DNA from: JAQWBS01 sp047975765
GTDB taxonomy: Bacteria > Pseudomonadota > Alphaproteobacteria > RF32 > CAG-239
Length of the DNA: 38,740 nt
Direction: 5' to 3'
Assembly: GCA_047975765.1 (NCBI GenBank)
Contig: JBKEEF010000022.1
Location: 1-38,740 of the forward strand
Part shown: positions 1-9,146 of the stretch, in pieces
How the letters are laid out: each line of letters opens with the position of its first letter
Position numbering within the stretch: the first letter of the stretch is position 1
Notes under the pieces: model-generated
What the model saw: the letters and a program-made list of their open reading frames with translations, nothing else
Told to the model about the DNA's origin: nothing
Databases searched by the model: none
Translations under genes and position numbers: made by a program

Positions 1-509
1 CGAGCAATGAGACGGCGAGTGGTCAAGTTATAAGCTATAAACCGAACAGAGACTTTATCACGGCGAGTATTGAAGGCGGAAAGCGCTATGAATATAAGCT
101 CAATCCAAGTGAGAAATATATTGTTGAACCCAAGGCAGAGTTCCAATATGCTCATTCTAAAGCGAAGAGCTTTACGGCAAGTAACAACAGTAGCATTCAT
201 TATGGCAAGACGGATAGTAAGGCGTTGAGAGTTGGCTCTATGTTGGGTTATGAGAAGCATTTGGATAATGGCTCGGTGTTGGAACCATTTGTTGAGATTA
301 ATGGTATCCAAGAGTTTGGCGGCAAGACGAACATCAGTTACGCTGGCGGAAATACGAAGAGTGACATTAGCGGCTTTAGTGTAGAAGTTGGCGGGGGTTT
401 GAATGCGAAGATTGACGACAATTGGAACTTCTACAGTGATGTTATGTATGAAAAAGGCTCCGTCGTTGAGGCTATCTCTACTAACATCGGCCTCAGATAT
501 AATTGGTAA
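1..509 (+). CDS. C-terminal part of an autotransporter beta-barrel protein (5' end outside the window)
   Basis: The frame is open from the first complete codon at position 3 to the TAA at 507-509, so about 168 residues of a longer protein are visible. The sequence alternates polar and hydrophobic residues, is rich in Gly, Ser, Asn and Tyr, and ends in I-G-L-R-Y-N-W. A terminal aromatic residue after such a strand is the usual outer-membrane assembly signal of autotransporter barrels. Segments such as V-E-P-F-V-E-I-N-G and F-S-V-E-V-G-G-G-L-N-A-K match the last strands of this family. A TTG at 225 could be read as a start but is internal to the open frame. G+C here is about 40-48% per line, above most of the window. 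Beta-barrel assignment is firm; the passenger domain cannot be seen. Confidence 0.85.
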   Translation, partial: SNETASGQVISYKPNRDFITASIEGGKRYEYKLNPSEKYIVEPKAEFQYAHSKAKSFTASNNSSIHYGKTDSKALRVGSMLGYEKHLDNGSVLEPFVEINGIQEFGGKTNISYAGGNTKSDISGFSVEVGGGLNAKIDDNWNFYSDVMYEKGSVVEAISTNIGLRYNW

Positions 510-561
510 GGATATACAGATATATCTGGTAAAGATACTTTCTTAATTATGATACTTAAAT

Positions 562-593
562 AAAAAAAGAACTCTGAATAGAGTTCTTTTTTT
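562..593. terminator. Bidirectional intrinsic terminator between convergent genes
   Basis: Perfect 14-bp arms at 562-575 and 580-593 with a 4-nt loop. A run of seven A opens the left arm and seven T close the right arm, so it works for the autotransporter on the plus strand and as a barrier on the minus strand. The minus-strand gene ends at 604. Confidence 0.9.
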
Positions 594-603
594 ATGGAAT
601 GAA

Positions 604-2016
604 TTATCTGTTTAGTCCTTTTGTTTGTCTTGTAATGAACAAGTTGTTATAAACAATTTTGCTTTCAACAGTCTTGATACCTTTTTCTTTTTTATCAGTA
701 TCAGAAACTTTGTCTTGAGTTTCGGAAAGAAGTTTTTTCAATAATTCATTTTTATCTTTAGGATTCATTTTATCATTTGAAATGAGAGTTGATATTTTAT
801 TGACATAATGAAGTTGACGATCTGGTTTTGCAATTCCTAGAATTGAAATCAAGGCATTGTATTTATCTTTTCCTTTAAGATTTCCTGCAATTTCCTCTTT
901 TGATTTTATTGCTCCATTAATATTTCCATTGCCAACTTGAACTTCAAAAAGTTTTCGAAGTTCGTTGTTAACATCTTCTTTGCTATGATTTATTGTCTTT
1001 TTTAAAGCTACAATAGCGAGTTTATGGTGTTGTTCTACTTTTTCTTGTTTTGCATGAGAATTATAGTAACCAATGGTTCTATCATCTTCGTAGATTGTGA
1101 TGATTTTCTTATGAATTGAATAAATAGAGTTATAATCTTTTTCTTTTGTAGCTTTTTCAAGTGCTCGATTATATGCATCTTTCATATTTTTATGATCATA
1201 TTTTTTGTTCAGATTTCTCATGCTATTTGAAATTAGATTATGATTAGATGAAAAAGAAACTGCTTTTTCAAGATAATGAATTCCGTCTTTATCAAAAGTT
1301 TCTATTCCATAAACACTTCTTTCTTTGAACATTTGAGCAGAGAGAAAATACATCTTTGCTTTTTGTTCTTTTGTCATCTGAGTTTCTGGAAGTTTATTTG
1401 AAAATTCTTCAAGGTTTGAAATTGTCAAATATGGGTTGATAGGAGTGTGAGCACCACCATGAGCATGCGCAATATAGTTATTCATGTTCGCAAGATTTTT
1501 GATAATTTTAAGTGCTGTGGAGGCACTATCTTGATTTCTCAATCTCTTCTCAATATATTCAGGAAGTTTAGTAGGCATATTTTCCCCTTCTTTTGAATAA
1601 ATGAAATTAACTTCTTCCTGAGAAAAACTTGAAAGTTTTAAGTATGCATTGTAAGCCCCACTAAGATCTTCTTCGAGAGCCATACTTATAGAGTTATTGA
1701 TTTGTTCATTAATATATTGGTTGATTGCTTTATTTGTTTTTAGAAGGTGAGGTTTTTCGAAAATTTTTGTATTGAATTTTTCATCTTCAACAGAAACACC
1801 AATATCTTCAAAAATCTTGTCTGCATCAGAATCTTGTAAATAGTGAGCTAACAATACAGAACCATATTCTTCTTGTGAGAAAGGGACAATTTCATAAGCT
1901 GTTTGAATTTCTGAAATCTGTTCTTGGTCTTGATTTTGAGAATTGGGTGTGTTTGCTGAGTTAGAACTATATACAAAACTTTTTCCATTTGTTGAGCTAG
2001 AGTCGAAATATACCAT
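604..2016 (-). CDS. Unknown soluble, mostly helical 470-residue protein
   Basis: Not recognised. The ATG at 2016 has a good ribosome binding site (AGGAAAA about 8 nt upstream). There is no signal peptide or membrane segment. The first 45 residues are low in complexity (Ser, Asn, Gln rich). The rest is charged and helical, rich in Lys, Glu and Asn, with spaced Ala/Leu/Tyr positions around residues 215-400 that suggest degenerate TPR-like helical repeats. This is an inference: no clean TPR consensus is visible. It lies downstream of the gtrB-like gene on the same strand but 64 bp away, so it is probably separate. It resembles in style the helical protein at 13188-13964, without clear homology. 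Confidence 0.7.
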   Translation of the reverse strand: MVYFDSSSTNGKSFVYSSNSANTPNSQNQDQEQISEIQTAYEIVPFSQEEYGSVLLAHYLQDSDADKIFEDIGVSVEDEKFNTKIFEKPHLLKTNKAINQYINEQINNSISMALEEDLSGAYNAYLKLSSFSQEEVNFIYSKEGENMPTKLPEYIEKRLRNQDSASTALKIIKNLANMNNYIAHAHGGAHTPINPYLTISNLEEFSNKLPETQMTKEQKAKMYFLSAQMFKERSVYGIETFDKDGIHYLEKAVSFSSNHNLISNSMRNLNKKYDHKNMKDAYNRALEKATKEKDYNSIYSIHKKIITIYEDDRTIGYYNSHAKQEKVEQHHKLAIVALKKTINHSKEDVNNELRKLFEVQVGNGNINGAIKSKEEIAGNLKGKDKYNALISILGIAKPDRQLHYVNKISTLISNDKMNPKDKNELLKKLLSETQDKVSDTDKKEKGIKTVESKIVYNNLFITRQTKGLNR

Positions 2017-2080
2017 ATGCGTTTTCCTATTAAGTCCATTTTGTCATATTTTCGACTTATAAGATTTTTTTGTCAATAGT

Positions 2081-3052
2081 TTATTTTGTTTTATCTAATT
2101 TCTTTTTATCAAAACCAATTTTTTCATCAATTATGTAAAGAGGTCTATCTTTAACTTCAATAAATATTTTTGCAATATATTCTCCAATAATACCAATAGA
2201 TAAAATCTGTATACCACTAAAAACAGTTATTACAGTGATTGTTGATGCCCAACCAACAATTGTGCCACCAACAGACCACCTGTAGAATAAAATGAGTAGA
2301 AATATAACACTAATAAAACAAACTGTGAAACCTGTAAATGTAACTAATCTTAATGGAATGATTGAAAAACTTGAAATTCCATTCCAAGCAAGAGCTACCA
2401 TTTTGCTGAGTGGATATTTTGTTTCTCCTGCAATTCTTTTGGATCTGTCATAATATACATTATCTGTTTTAAATCCAACAAGGGGGACAATTGCTCGTAA
2501 GAAAAGATTTTTTTCAGGAAATCTTTTTAATTGTTCAACCACTCTTTTAGTCATCATCCTAAAATCAGCGTGATTCTGTATAATTTTAACGCCAAGAAGG
2601 GATAAGAATTTATAGTAGGTAAGGGCAGTTATTCTCTTAAAGAAAGTATCTGTTGTCCTTTGTTTTCTGACACCATAAACAATATCATTTCCTTGCTTGA
2701 TTTTCTCTATCATTTCCACAATACATTCAGGGTTATCTTGGAGATCTGTATCAATTGTAACATACAAATCAGCTTCGCTATCATACATTCCAGCTAAGAT
2801 AGCACTTTGATGCCCAAAGTTTTTTGATAAATTGATGCCTGAGAATAAACTCTCTTTTTTGTGACATTCTTTTTTTATTATTTCCCAAGACTTGTCAGTG
2901 CTTCCATCATTAACAAAACAAGCTCTGCTTTGTGGTGAAATGAGCTTTTCTTTTATCATTTTCTCTAGAAGGTTTTTGATGGTTTTTATTGAGTAAGGAA
3001 GAATTTCTTCTTCATTATAACAAGGAAGGACGATGAGTAGTTTTTTTAACAT
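2081..3052 (-). CDS. GtrB/ArnC-type polyprenyl-phosphate glycosyltransferase (GT2 with two C-terminal membrane helices)
   Basis: 323 residues, the usual length of this family. The GT-A domain shows L-P-C-Y-N-E-E-E near residue 9, V-N-D-G-S-T-D at 47-53, K-N-F-G-H-Q-S-A around 77-84 and the metal-binding D-T-D-L-Q-D at 101-106. Two membrane helices follow at about 237-257 and 268-292. The closing G-E-Y-I-A-K-I-F-I-E-V-K-D-R-P is typical of GtrB/ArnC/DPMS-like enzymes, which load a sugar from a nucleotide donor onto undecaprenyl phosphate at the inner face of the inner membrane. The sugar cannot be told from sequence. It is divergent from the glycosyltransferase at 3145, and a GtrA flippase lies at the other end of that cluster, so the four genes probably form one modification cassette. 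Confidence 0.9.
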   Translation of the reverse strand: MLKKLLIVLPCYNEEEILPYSIKTIKNLLEKMIKEKLISPQSRACFVNDGSTDKSWEIIKKECHKKESLFSGINLSKNFGHQSAILAGMYDSEADLYVTIDTDLQDNPECIVEMIEKIKQGNDIVYGVRKQRTTDTFFKRITALTYYKFLSLLGVKIIQNHADFRMMTKRVVEQLKRFPEKNLFLRAIVPLVGFKTDNVYYDRSKRIAGETKYPLSKMVALAWNGISSFSIIPLRLVTFTGFTVCFISVIFLLILFYRWSVGGTIVGWASTITVITVFSGIQILSIGIIGEYIAKIFIEVKDRPLYIIDEKIGFDKKKLDKTK

Positions 3053-3144
3053 ATGTACCTGCCTGAATTAATTTTATAGACAACATTGAGATTGTAATAT
3101 AATATTTTTAATAATTATAAATATTTAATAAAGTATCCACAATT

Positions 3145-3972
3145 ATGATAAATAAAGGTCCTAAAGTTTCTGTCTTAATACCTTCTTATGGTTCTGAAAA
3201 ATACATTAAAACAAGTATCGAAAGTATTTTGAATCAAACATATTCAAATTTTGAATTGATAATTCTTGATGATTGTTCTCCTGATAATTCTAATGAAATT
3301 ATTGAGACTTTTTCTGATGAGCGTATTTCATTTTATAAAAACGATAGAAATTTAGGTATTTCAAAAAGCCGAAATAAGTTATTAGAATTGGCTCAAGGTA
3401 AATATATAGCAATTATGGATTGTGATGATATTTCCTTGCCAAATCGGTTGGAAAAAGAGGTTACTTTTATGGAGCTTAATCAAAATGTTTCTATGATAGG
3501 GGCTTGGGGAGAATTGTTCAATAATACTGAGCAGAGGACTTTTTTCGAAAAAATCAAAAGATTTGTTATCAATTTAGGATTGATTTGGTGTCAAATGAAA
3601 AATCCAACTTTGGAGGATATGCTTCAGGGGAATGTTATGATGCACTCTTCAATGATGCTTAGAACAAAAGATATGATTGAACATAACATATTGTACAATG
3701 AAAAATATTCTCCAGCAGAAGATTTTGATATTGTTAAACAAGCTATGTTTAAAGGTTTGAAGGTTGCAAATATACAAGAAGTTTTATTTAGATATAATCT
3801 ACATGGAAATAATTTTTCGTTGCAAAAAAAAGATAAAATGCGAAAAGTTGATGAAATGGTCAAAAGAGATGTTGCTATCCATTTGGGAAAAAAATATAAA
3901 AAATATCCATATTTTATGGTTGTTTTGAAAAAATTAAGACTAAAAATGTTTGTAAGGAAAAATAATGATTAA
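3145..3972 (+). CDS. GT2-family glycosyltransferase
   Basis: 275 residues. The N-terminal GT-A fold is clear: K-V-S-V-L-I-P-S-Y at 7-15, L-D-D-C-S-P-D-N-S at 41-49, N-L-G-I-S-K-S-R-N at 69-77, and the D-C-D-D metal/sugar-nucleotide motif at 92-95. The C-terminal third is basic with no membrane segment. It is presumably a cytoplasmic or peripheral transferase adding one sugar to a lipid-linked or surface glycan; donor and acceptor are unknown. A TATAAT at 3098-3103 in the divergent intergenic region may be its -10 box, but no good -35 box is seen at the right distance. Its end overlaps the start of the next gene by 8 bp, which implies translational coupling. Confidence 0.9.
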   Translation: MINKGPKVSVLIPSYGSEKYIKTSIESILNQTYSNFELIILDDCSPDNSNEIIETFSDERISFYKNDRNLGISKSRNKLLELAQGKYIAIMDCDDISLPNRLEKEVTFMELNQNVSMIGAWGELFNNTEQRTFFEKIKRFVINLGLIWCQMKNPTLEDMLQGNVMMHSSMMLRTKDMIEHNILYNEKYSPAEDFDIVKQAMFKGLKVANIQEVLFRYNLHGNNFSLQKKDKMRKVDEMVKRDVAIHLGKKYKKYPYFMVVLKKLRLKMFVRKNND

Positions 3973-5740
3973 TGAACCTCTATTTCAATCCAATATTTTG
4001 GCTACGATTTATAGAAATTTTCACTTTTATTTTTTTGAAGGAATATATTTTTACGATGAAAAACAGAGTTTAATTTTTTGGATACTTGGTGTATCGATTT
4101 TTCTTTATGCAAATTATTTTCTTGTGAAATATAAACAAAAAACAACATATCCCAACTTATTTCCTTCAGAAAAATATAGTTTTGATAAAAATGACAAACT
4201 TCATTTCTTTGCACTTTTCTTGCTTATATTAGTTTTAATAATCTATTCTTTTGTTATATGTAGTTTGGAGCAAAGTTTGTTTGTTAACTATGATTTGATG
4301 AATATTGGGACAACCCTTGCTTTTAAAAATGGTTTAGCAGCAGATGTGAATCATCTGAGATTTTTGCCTCTTGGTTTTTTTGACTTAAATTTACTGTATG
4401 CTGTATCCCATAACTTAATAATTTTTAATGTTTATACCATACTTAAACAGTTGTTAATTGTATGTTTAATGTATAAAGCTTTTGACTTTATCCCAGTCAC
4501 AAAACGCCTGTTAGGCATGGCTCTTATCTTTATTTCTCCCTCATTCTTTTGGTTAAACAATATTGTTTTCCCCGAACAAAATTTGATTGTTTTTGTGTTG
4601 TTGAGTTTTATGGCGCTTAAGAATTTTTCAAAGACGAATAATTATATCTATTTATGGTGTTTTGTTCTTTGTGTGAATTTTGCAATTTATATCAAAGAAA
4701 CAACGATACTTCTTTATTTTGGAATTTTAATCTGTTCATTTTTATATAATCTTGCAAGAGATAACTTTGGATTTAATGATTTAATCCATCCTTTTAAAAC
4801 AATTAGAAAATTCCCATTAGAATATATGATTTTGGTTTCTATCGTTGTGTTTTATACTCTTTTTTATTTGATGACAGATCAAGGTACAAATATTTATACT
4901 GAGGTACATAAAAGGAGTCTGTTATTTGTTTTGAATATATATAAATATGAATTGGTTGTATGCATATTTGCACTTCTGTTCTTTATAAAAAACATTATAA
5001 AGAAAGATTTTCATGAGAGTCCAATAATTATTGGAGGGACATTACTTGGTGGAATGCTAATTTCATTTATTATTGTTTTTTACTATTCACTTATTTCTTT
5101 CCCTGTTCATAAGACATATTATCTTCTATTACCAACTTTATTTAGTTTAATGTATTTAGTAAAAGAGATTAAAAATGTTAGGTCTTTTGCTTTGTTATAT
5201 ATTTTGCTTTTTTCATCTTCTTTAGCTATAAATTATAATTTTTTTATTAAAGAGGAAGGAAAAGATAATGCGGCGCTTGCAGAATTAATATCTCAAAAAA
5301 TTGAAAATGATAAAGAAATTTCTTTGTATTTTATTGTTAAGAATCCTCTTGAAATTTGGTATATTGAATGTATGAGTTCTGGTTTGAAATATTATTTTCC
5401 TAATGCTAATATTACAATATATACAAAATATGTTCCTAGAATAAATGAAATAAAAGAAAAATTTTTCGAAATAAACAAACAAATGAAAAAGGATAATGAA
5501 CAATTGTTTGAATATTTAATGCAAAATGAACATAAATTTAATCCAATTAGTAAGATTAATGTAGATATGGTTGAAAAACTTATTAGACTTGGTGTATATC
5601 ATCAATATAAGCAAAAAGACAACTATGAAATTGGGGATTATGTTATTTATCAATATGATGTACCAGATAACTTACCAGGCAAAGAAGTTTTGAATAATAA
5701 AAAATATAAGGTATATTATGTAGATGATAAGAATATATAA
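3965..5740 (+). CDS. Polytopic membrane protein, probable GT-C-type glycosyltransferase of the cassette
   Basis: 591 residues. The ATG at 3965 lies inside the end of the upstream gene and has AAGGA 6 nt before it. I count about eleven hydrophobic stretches between residues 35 and 420, then a soluble tail of about 150 residues. The layout (many helices, a long early loop, a C-terminal soluble domain) is that of GT-C glycosyltransferases that take sugars from polyprenyl-phosphate carriers on the periplasmic side. In classical gtr loci the third, serotype-specific gene is of this kind. No definite catalytic motif could be picked out, so the enzyme role is inferred from topology and from the flanking gtrB-like and gtrA-like genes. 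A Wzy-like polymerase is a less likely alternative. Confidence 0.75.
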   Translation: MINEPLFQSNILATIYRNFHFYFFEGIYFYDEKQSLIFWILGVSIFLYANYFLVKYKQKTTYPNLFPSEKYSFDKNDKLHFFALFLLILVLIIYSFVICSLEQSLFVNYDLMNIGTTLAFKNGLAADVNHLRFLPLGFFDLNLLYAVSHNLIIFNVYTILKQLLIVCLMYKAFDFIPVTKRLLGMALIFISPSFFWLNNIVFPEQNLIVFVLLSFMALKNFSKTNNYIYLWCFVLCVNFAIYIKETTILLYFGILICSFLYNLARDNFGFNDLIHPFKTIRKFPLEYMILVSIVVFYTLFYLMTDQGTNIYTEVHKRSLLFVLNIYKYELVVCIFALLFFIKNIIKKDFHESPIIIGGTLLGGMLISFIIVFYYSLISFPVHKTYYLLLPTLFSLMYLVKEIKNVRSFALLYILLFSSSLAINYNFFIKEEGKDNAALAELISQKIENDKEISLYFIVKNPLEIWYIECMSSGLKYYFPNANITIYTKYVPRINEIKEKFFEINKQMKKDNEQLFEYLMQNEHKFNPISKINVDMVEKLIRLGVYHQYKQKDNYEIGDYVIYQYDVPDNLPGKEVLNNKKYKVYYVDDKNI

Positions 5741-6137
5741 TATAGTTGAAGCATTTTGGTTTAGGGTCAATCATAAAGTCAGATTTATTCTGGTTGGTGG
5801 TTTTAATACGCTTTTTGCTTTTTTATTATTTTCGCTTTTCATATTATGTATCCATGTAGATTACAGATTATCTTTATTAATACAATATGTGATAGCAACA
5901 AATGTATCTATTTTCACAATGGGCTATTATGTTTTTAAGAATAAATCTTTTTCCTTGAATGAATATTTAAGAGCTTGGAGTGTGTATATATTTATGTTTG
6001 TATTTAACTACTTGGGGCTATATTTTTTGGTGGAAATATGTCTTCTAACTCCGATTAAATCTCAGGTTATATATACAGTTATTTCAACAATTTTACTTTA
6101 TTTTTTACATAAAAAATTTACTTTTTCTAGAAATTAG
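5724..6137 (+). CDS. GtrA-family membrane protein (putative polyprenyl-phosphate-sugar flippase)
   Basis: 137 residues with four hydrophobic helices. The opening R-F-I-L-V-G-G-F-N-T-L-F-A-F and the closing H-K-K-F-T-F-S-R are the hallmarks of the GtrA family, whose members are thought to flip a polyprenyl-phosphate-linked sugar across the inner membrane. The ATG at 5724 overlaps the upstream gene by 17 bp and has AAGG 12 nt before it, so the three plus-strand genes form one unit. Its TAG (6135-6137) overlaps the TAA of lpxK on the other strand (6134-6136) by two bases, and no terminator separates them. Confidence 0.92.
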   Translation: MIRIYNIVEAFWFRVNHKVRFILVGGFNTLFAFLLFSLFILCIHVDYRLSLLIQYVIATNVSIFTMGYYVFKNKSFSLNEYLRAWSVYIFMFVFNYLGLYFLVEICLLTPIKSQVIYTVISTILLYFLHKKFTFSRN

Positions 6138-7090
6138 ATTTTTATCTTGTCTAGAATAAAATTTTCAATATAGCTGTCTTTTTCCCACTCAACCTCAATT
6201 TCTAGGACATTGAAATGTTTTTGAAAAGAGTAAGGTATTTTCACAAAGTCTTTGCTTGTTGTGAAAATTTGGGCTTTATGCTTTGTTGCAGATTCGATGA
6301 TTTCGTTCAATTCTTTTTCTGTATAAAAATGATGGTCAGGAAAATCGATTGTTTGTATAACATTAGCTCCAAGCTCTTGGAGAGAATTATAAAACTTTTC
6401 AGGTCTTCCGATTCCTGCAAAAGCAACAATTTTTTCATCTTCAATTTTTTTCAGTTCTGGTTTAACAAAAGCTTTGAAAATTGGTTTATGAATTTTTCGT
6501 TCTAATTTTTTTTCATCTTTTCCAACAATAATAACGGCATCAGCACGTCTCATTCCTGGTCCAAAAAACTCTCTCAAAGGTCCGGCAGGAATGGGATATT
6601 TATTTCCGAAACCAAATCCTCCATCAACGACAATGAATGAAACATCTTTTTTGAGCCAAGGGTTCTGAAAACCGTCATCCATAATCAGGATGTCTGCACC
6701 ATTTTGAATAGCAAGCTGTGCCGCTTTAACACGGTCTGAGTTTATGGAAACAGAAGCTTGGCGAGATAAGAGAAGAGGTTCATCTCCAACTTCTTTGGCT
6801 GTGTGTTTTTCATTATCAACGATAATCCCCTTAAGGCTTCCACCATATCCTCGAGAGATAAAAAAAGGATTATATCCGTTGTTTTTAAGCATTTTGGCAA
6901 GAGAAATTGCAACAGGCGTTTTACCTGTTCCGCCAGCAGTTAAGTTTCCCACGCAAATCACGGGAACTGAAACTTTTTTTCCAAAGAAAATTTTGGTTCT
7001 AATTCTGGTTATCAAAGCATAAATGCACCCAATTGGGAGTAAAAGATACGAAAGTAAATTTTTTTTATTCCAGTGTGCAGGGGTCTTCAA
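6134..7090 (-). CDS. lpxK: Tetraacyldisaccharide 4'-kinase
   Basis: 318 residues, normal for LpxK. It phosphorylates the 4' position of the lipid A disaccharide precursor at the inner membrane. Visible motifs are an N-terminal membrane-anchoring helix, the P-loop G-G-T-G-K-T at 53-58, S-R-G-Y-G-G around 79-84, V-G-D-E-P at 101-105 and the conserved D-D-G-F-Q at 138-142. The start is a TTG at 7090: it has AAGGA 8 nt upstream, while the nearby ATG at 7098 is out of frame and stops after three codons. The gap to waaA upstream is 15 bp, so it is last in a four-gene minus-strand operon. Confidence 0.97.
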   Translation of the reverse strand: MKTPAHWNKKNLLSYLLLPIGCIYALITRIRTKIFFGKKVSVPVICVGNLTAGGTGKTPVAISLAKMLKNNGYNPFFISRGYGGSLKGIIVDNEKHTAKEVGDEPLLLSRQASVSINSDRVKAAQLAIQNGADILIMDDGFQNPWLKKDVSFIVVDGGFGFGNKYPIPAGPLREFFGPGMRRADAVIIVGKDEKKLERKIHKPIFKAFVKPELKKIEDEKIVAFAGIGRPEKFYNSLQELGANVIQTIDFPDHHFYTEKELNEIIESATKHKAQIFTTSKDFVKIPYSFQKHFNVLEIEVEWEKDSYIENFILDKIKI

Positions 7091-7105
7091 TTTTTCATTC
7101 CTTAG

Positions 7106-8377
7106 CTATTCTTCTGCGATATAGTTTTTAACCTTGTCTAAGATGCCGTCAAGAACTTTTGTTTCACTCATTGCCCAGTTATATGCCAAACTTCTTTTTG
7201 CTTCTAAAAGGTCTTTATTTGACAAGAGTTGCATAACTTCTTCTTCTAAGTCGAGAACATCGTTTACTTGGATAATTGCATCTGCTTTTTTGGCTCTGTT
7301 TATTGCATCTGTGAAGTTGAACATATGAGGGCCAACAACAACCGCAGCACGGCTTCTAGATGGTTCCATAAAGTTTTGTCCGCCATGAGGAATGAGAGAG
7401 CCACCAATAAATACGAGTGGACAAAGTTCATACCAAATGCCAAGTTCACCAATTGTGTCTGCAATATAAACTTCAGTTTGAGCAGTGACAGGCTCATTGT
7501 TGGAACGAAGTGCAACTGTGAGTCCAAAATCAGCTTCCAATTTTTCTTTGATTTCAACACCACGGTGAGGGTGGCGAGGCGCAATAATTGTCAATAGTTC
7601 AGGTTGTTCTTTTTCAAGATTCTTAATGAAACGACCAATTTTGAATTCTTCATCATTATGTGTTGAACTCAACAGCCATGTCGGACGTTCTTGAATTTGA
7701 ATTGCAATATCACGTTTCTTTTCTTCATCAATTGGTAGAGGTAGTCCTGCATATTTGATGTTGCCAAGGCAAGCTGTCTCTTTTGCACCAAGGACACGCA
7801 AGCGATACGCGTCTTCTTCCGACTGTCCTAAGCAAAAAGTAAAGCAACCGAGAAGTTCTTTGCTAATATAATCAAACTGTTGCCATCTTTTGAAAGATTT
7901 GTTTGAAATTCTACCATTTACTAAAATGAGCGGAATATTTTTTCTTTTAATACTATAAAGCATAGCAGGCCAGAAGTCTGATTCAAACCAAAGCACTAAG
8001 TCTGGTTTCCAATGACGAACAAATCTGGTTGTGAAAACAGGGTTGTCAATTGGAATGAACTGATGAAAGGCTCTTTCAGGAAGTCTTTTAGCCATCACTT
8101 CTGCAGATGTGATTGTGCCTGTGGTTACCATAACATGTGCATCTTTATAGGTATCTAAAAGTTTTTGAATGAGAGGAAGAGCGGAGATTGATTCACCAAC
8201 AGAAGCTCCATGAACCCAAAAAAGTTTACCCTCAGGACGTTCAATAGAAGGGCGACCTTTTCGTTCATTAAAACGCTTAACATCTTCTTTTCCGTTGAGT
8301 TTTCTTTTTTTGATATATCTGCTGATGACAATCGGATAGAGTAATCTGATTAAAAAATTATATATTTTAATGAACAT
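7106..8377 (-). CDS. waaA: 3-deoxy-D-manno-octulosonic acid (Kdo) transferase
   Basis: 423 residues, the family's usual size. It transfers Kdo from CMP-Kdo to the lipid A precursor on the cytoplasmic face of the inner membrane. An N-terminal hydrophobic anchor (residues 5-20) precedes W-V-H-G-A-S-V-G-E at 54-62, which contains the catalytic Glu of GT30 enzymes. The C-terminal half shows I-A-P-R-H-P-H-R and a G-G-S-L-I-P-H-G-G-Q-N segment followed by E-P, the usual nucleotide-binding face. The ATG is 3 bp after the stop of the acyltransferase gene, and its ribosome binding site (AGAGGG) lies inside that gene, so the two are coupled. Confidence 0.97.
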   Translation of the reverse strand: MFIKIYNFLIRLLYPIVISRYIKKRKLNGKEDVKRFNERKGRPSIERPEGKLFWVHGASVGESISALPLIQKLLDTYKDAHVMVTTGTITSAEVMAKRLPERAFHQFIPIDNPVFTTRFVRHWKPDLVLWFESDFWPAMLYSIKRKNIPLILVNGRISNKSFKRWQQFDYISKELLGCFTFCLGQSEEDAYRLRVLGAKETACLGNIKYAGLPLPIDEEKKRDIAIQIQERPTWLLSSTHNDEEFKIGRFIKNLEKEQPELLTIIAPRHPHRGVEIKEKLEADFGLTVALRSNNEPVTAQTEVYIADTIGELGIWYELCPLVFIGGSLIPHGGQNFMEPSRSRAAVVVGPHMFNFTDAINRAKKADAIIQVNDVLDLEEEVMQLLSNKDLLEAKRSLAYNWAMSETKVLDGILDKVKNYIAEE

Positions 8378-8380
8378 AAT

Positions 8381-9145
8381 TTAACCCTCTTTAAGCTTTT
8401 TCTTGCGTGCCACTTTGCCAATTTCAACAGGGAGAACTTCCATTCTTTTATCCAAGTTGAGTAAAGTTTTATTCACTTTTGTTTCAATTTCAAGTCTGTA
8501 TTTTTCAAGCTCTTCAGCTGTTGCATCTTGGGGAACATAAAATGGTCCAGCAAGGTCGTAAGCTGCTTTTGCAAAAGGTTTTGGAATCATCATATTATCC
8601 CAAGCTTTTTGCAAGATTTTTGCTTTATGAATGCTATAAGTGATAAAATATATTGGTTTTTGAGTTTTCTGTGCAAAATAGACAGGACTCATTGTCATAT
8701 TCATATTGGGGCCAACAGGACCATCTGGAACAATGAAAACACTCTTGCCGTCTTTTAGGCAATTCATTAGTTTGAGCGCTGCTGCTTGTGCATCTCGGTT
8801 GCTTGAACCACTGATTGATTTAACCTTATAACCATTCAAGTAATTTGTGATGATAAGACCATCTTGGTGAGGAGAAACAAGTGCTTCAATTTCAAAGCCT
8901 TTTTTGATGTTTTTTGGGGCTCTCATAACAGGACAGGGTGTTAGGAACATTCTGCCATGCCAACCGATAACAACGATACTTTTTTCAACATTGATAACAT
9001 CATGAACTTTTTTGATGCCTTCTTTTTCCCATCTACAAGTTTTGTAAACTAGAAGAGAATACCAATAAGCAAGCTTACCAATGATTTTCATTCCCAAGGG
9101 AGTGTTTAATAGTTTTTTGAATATTTTTTTAATTTTTTTTTTCAT
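8381..9145 (-). CDS. DUF374-type lysophospholipid/lipid A acyltransferase-like protein
   Basis: 254 residues. The signature is G-W-H-G-R-M at about 61-66 (the acyltransferase H-x(4)-D-like block replaced by W-H-G-R, as in DUF374), with S-P-H-Q-D-G, S-G-S-S-N-R-D and V-P-D-G-P-V-G-P downstream. These are the conserved blocks of the DUF374 branch of the LPLAT superfamily. An N-terminal basic amphipathic region probably binds the membrane. Because it sits between fliN and waaA and next to lpxK, an acyl transfer in lipid A assembly is the likely role, but this is an inference. The gap to the upstream fliN stop is 1 bp. No clear Shine-Dalgarno is seen, which fits translational coupling. Confidence 0.88.
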   Translation of the reverse strand: MKKKIKKIFKKLLNTPLGMKIIGKLAYWYSLLVYKTCRWEKEGIKKVHDVINVEKSIVVIGWHGRMFLTPCPVMRAPKNIKKGFEIEALVSPHQDGLIITNYLNGYKVKSISGSSNRDAQAAALKLMNCLKDGKSVFIVPDGPVGPNMNMTMSPVYFAQKTQKPIYFITYSIHKAKILQKAWDNMMIPKPFAKAAYDLAGPFYVPQDATAEELEKYRLEIETKVNKTLLNLDKRMEVLPVEIGKVARKKKLKEG

Positions 9146-9146
9146 A

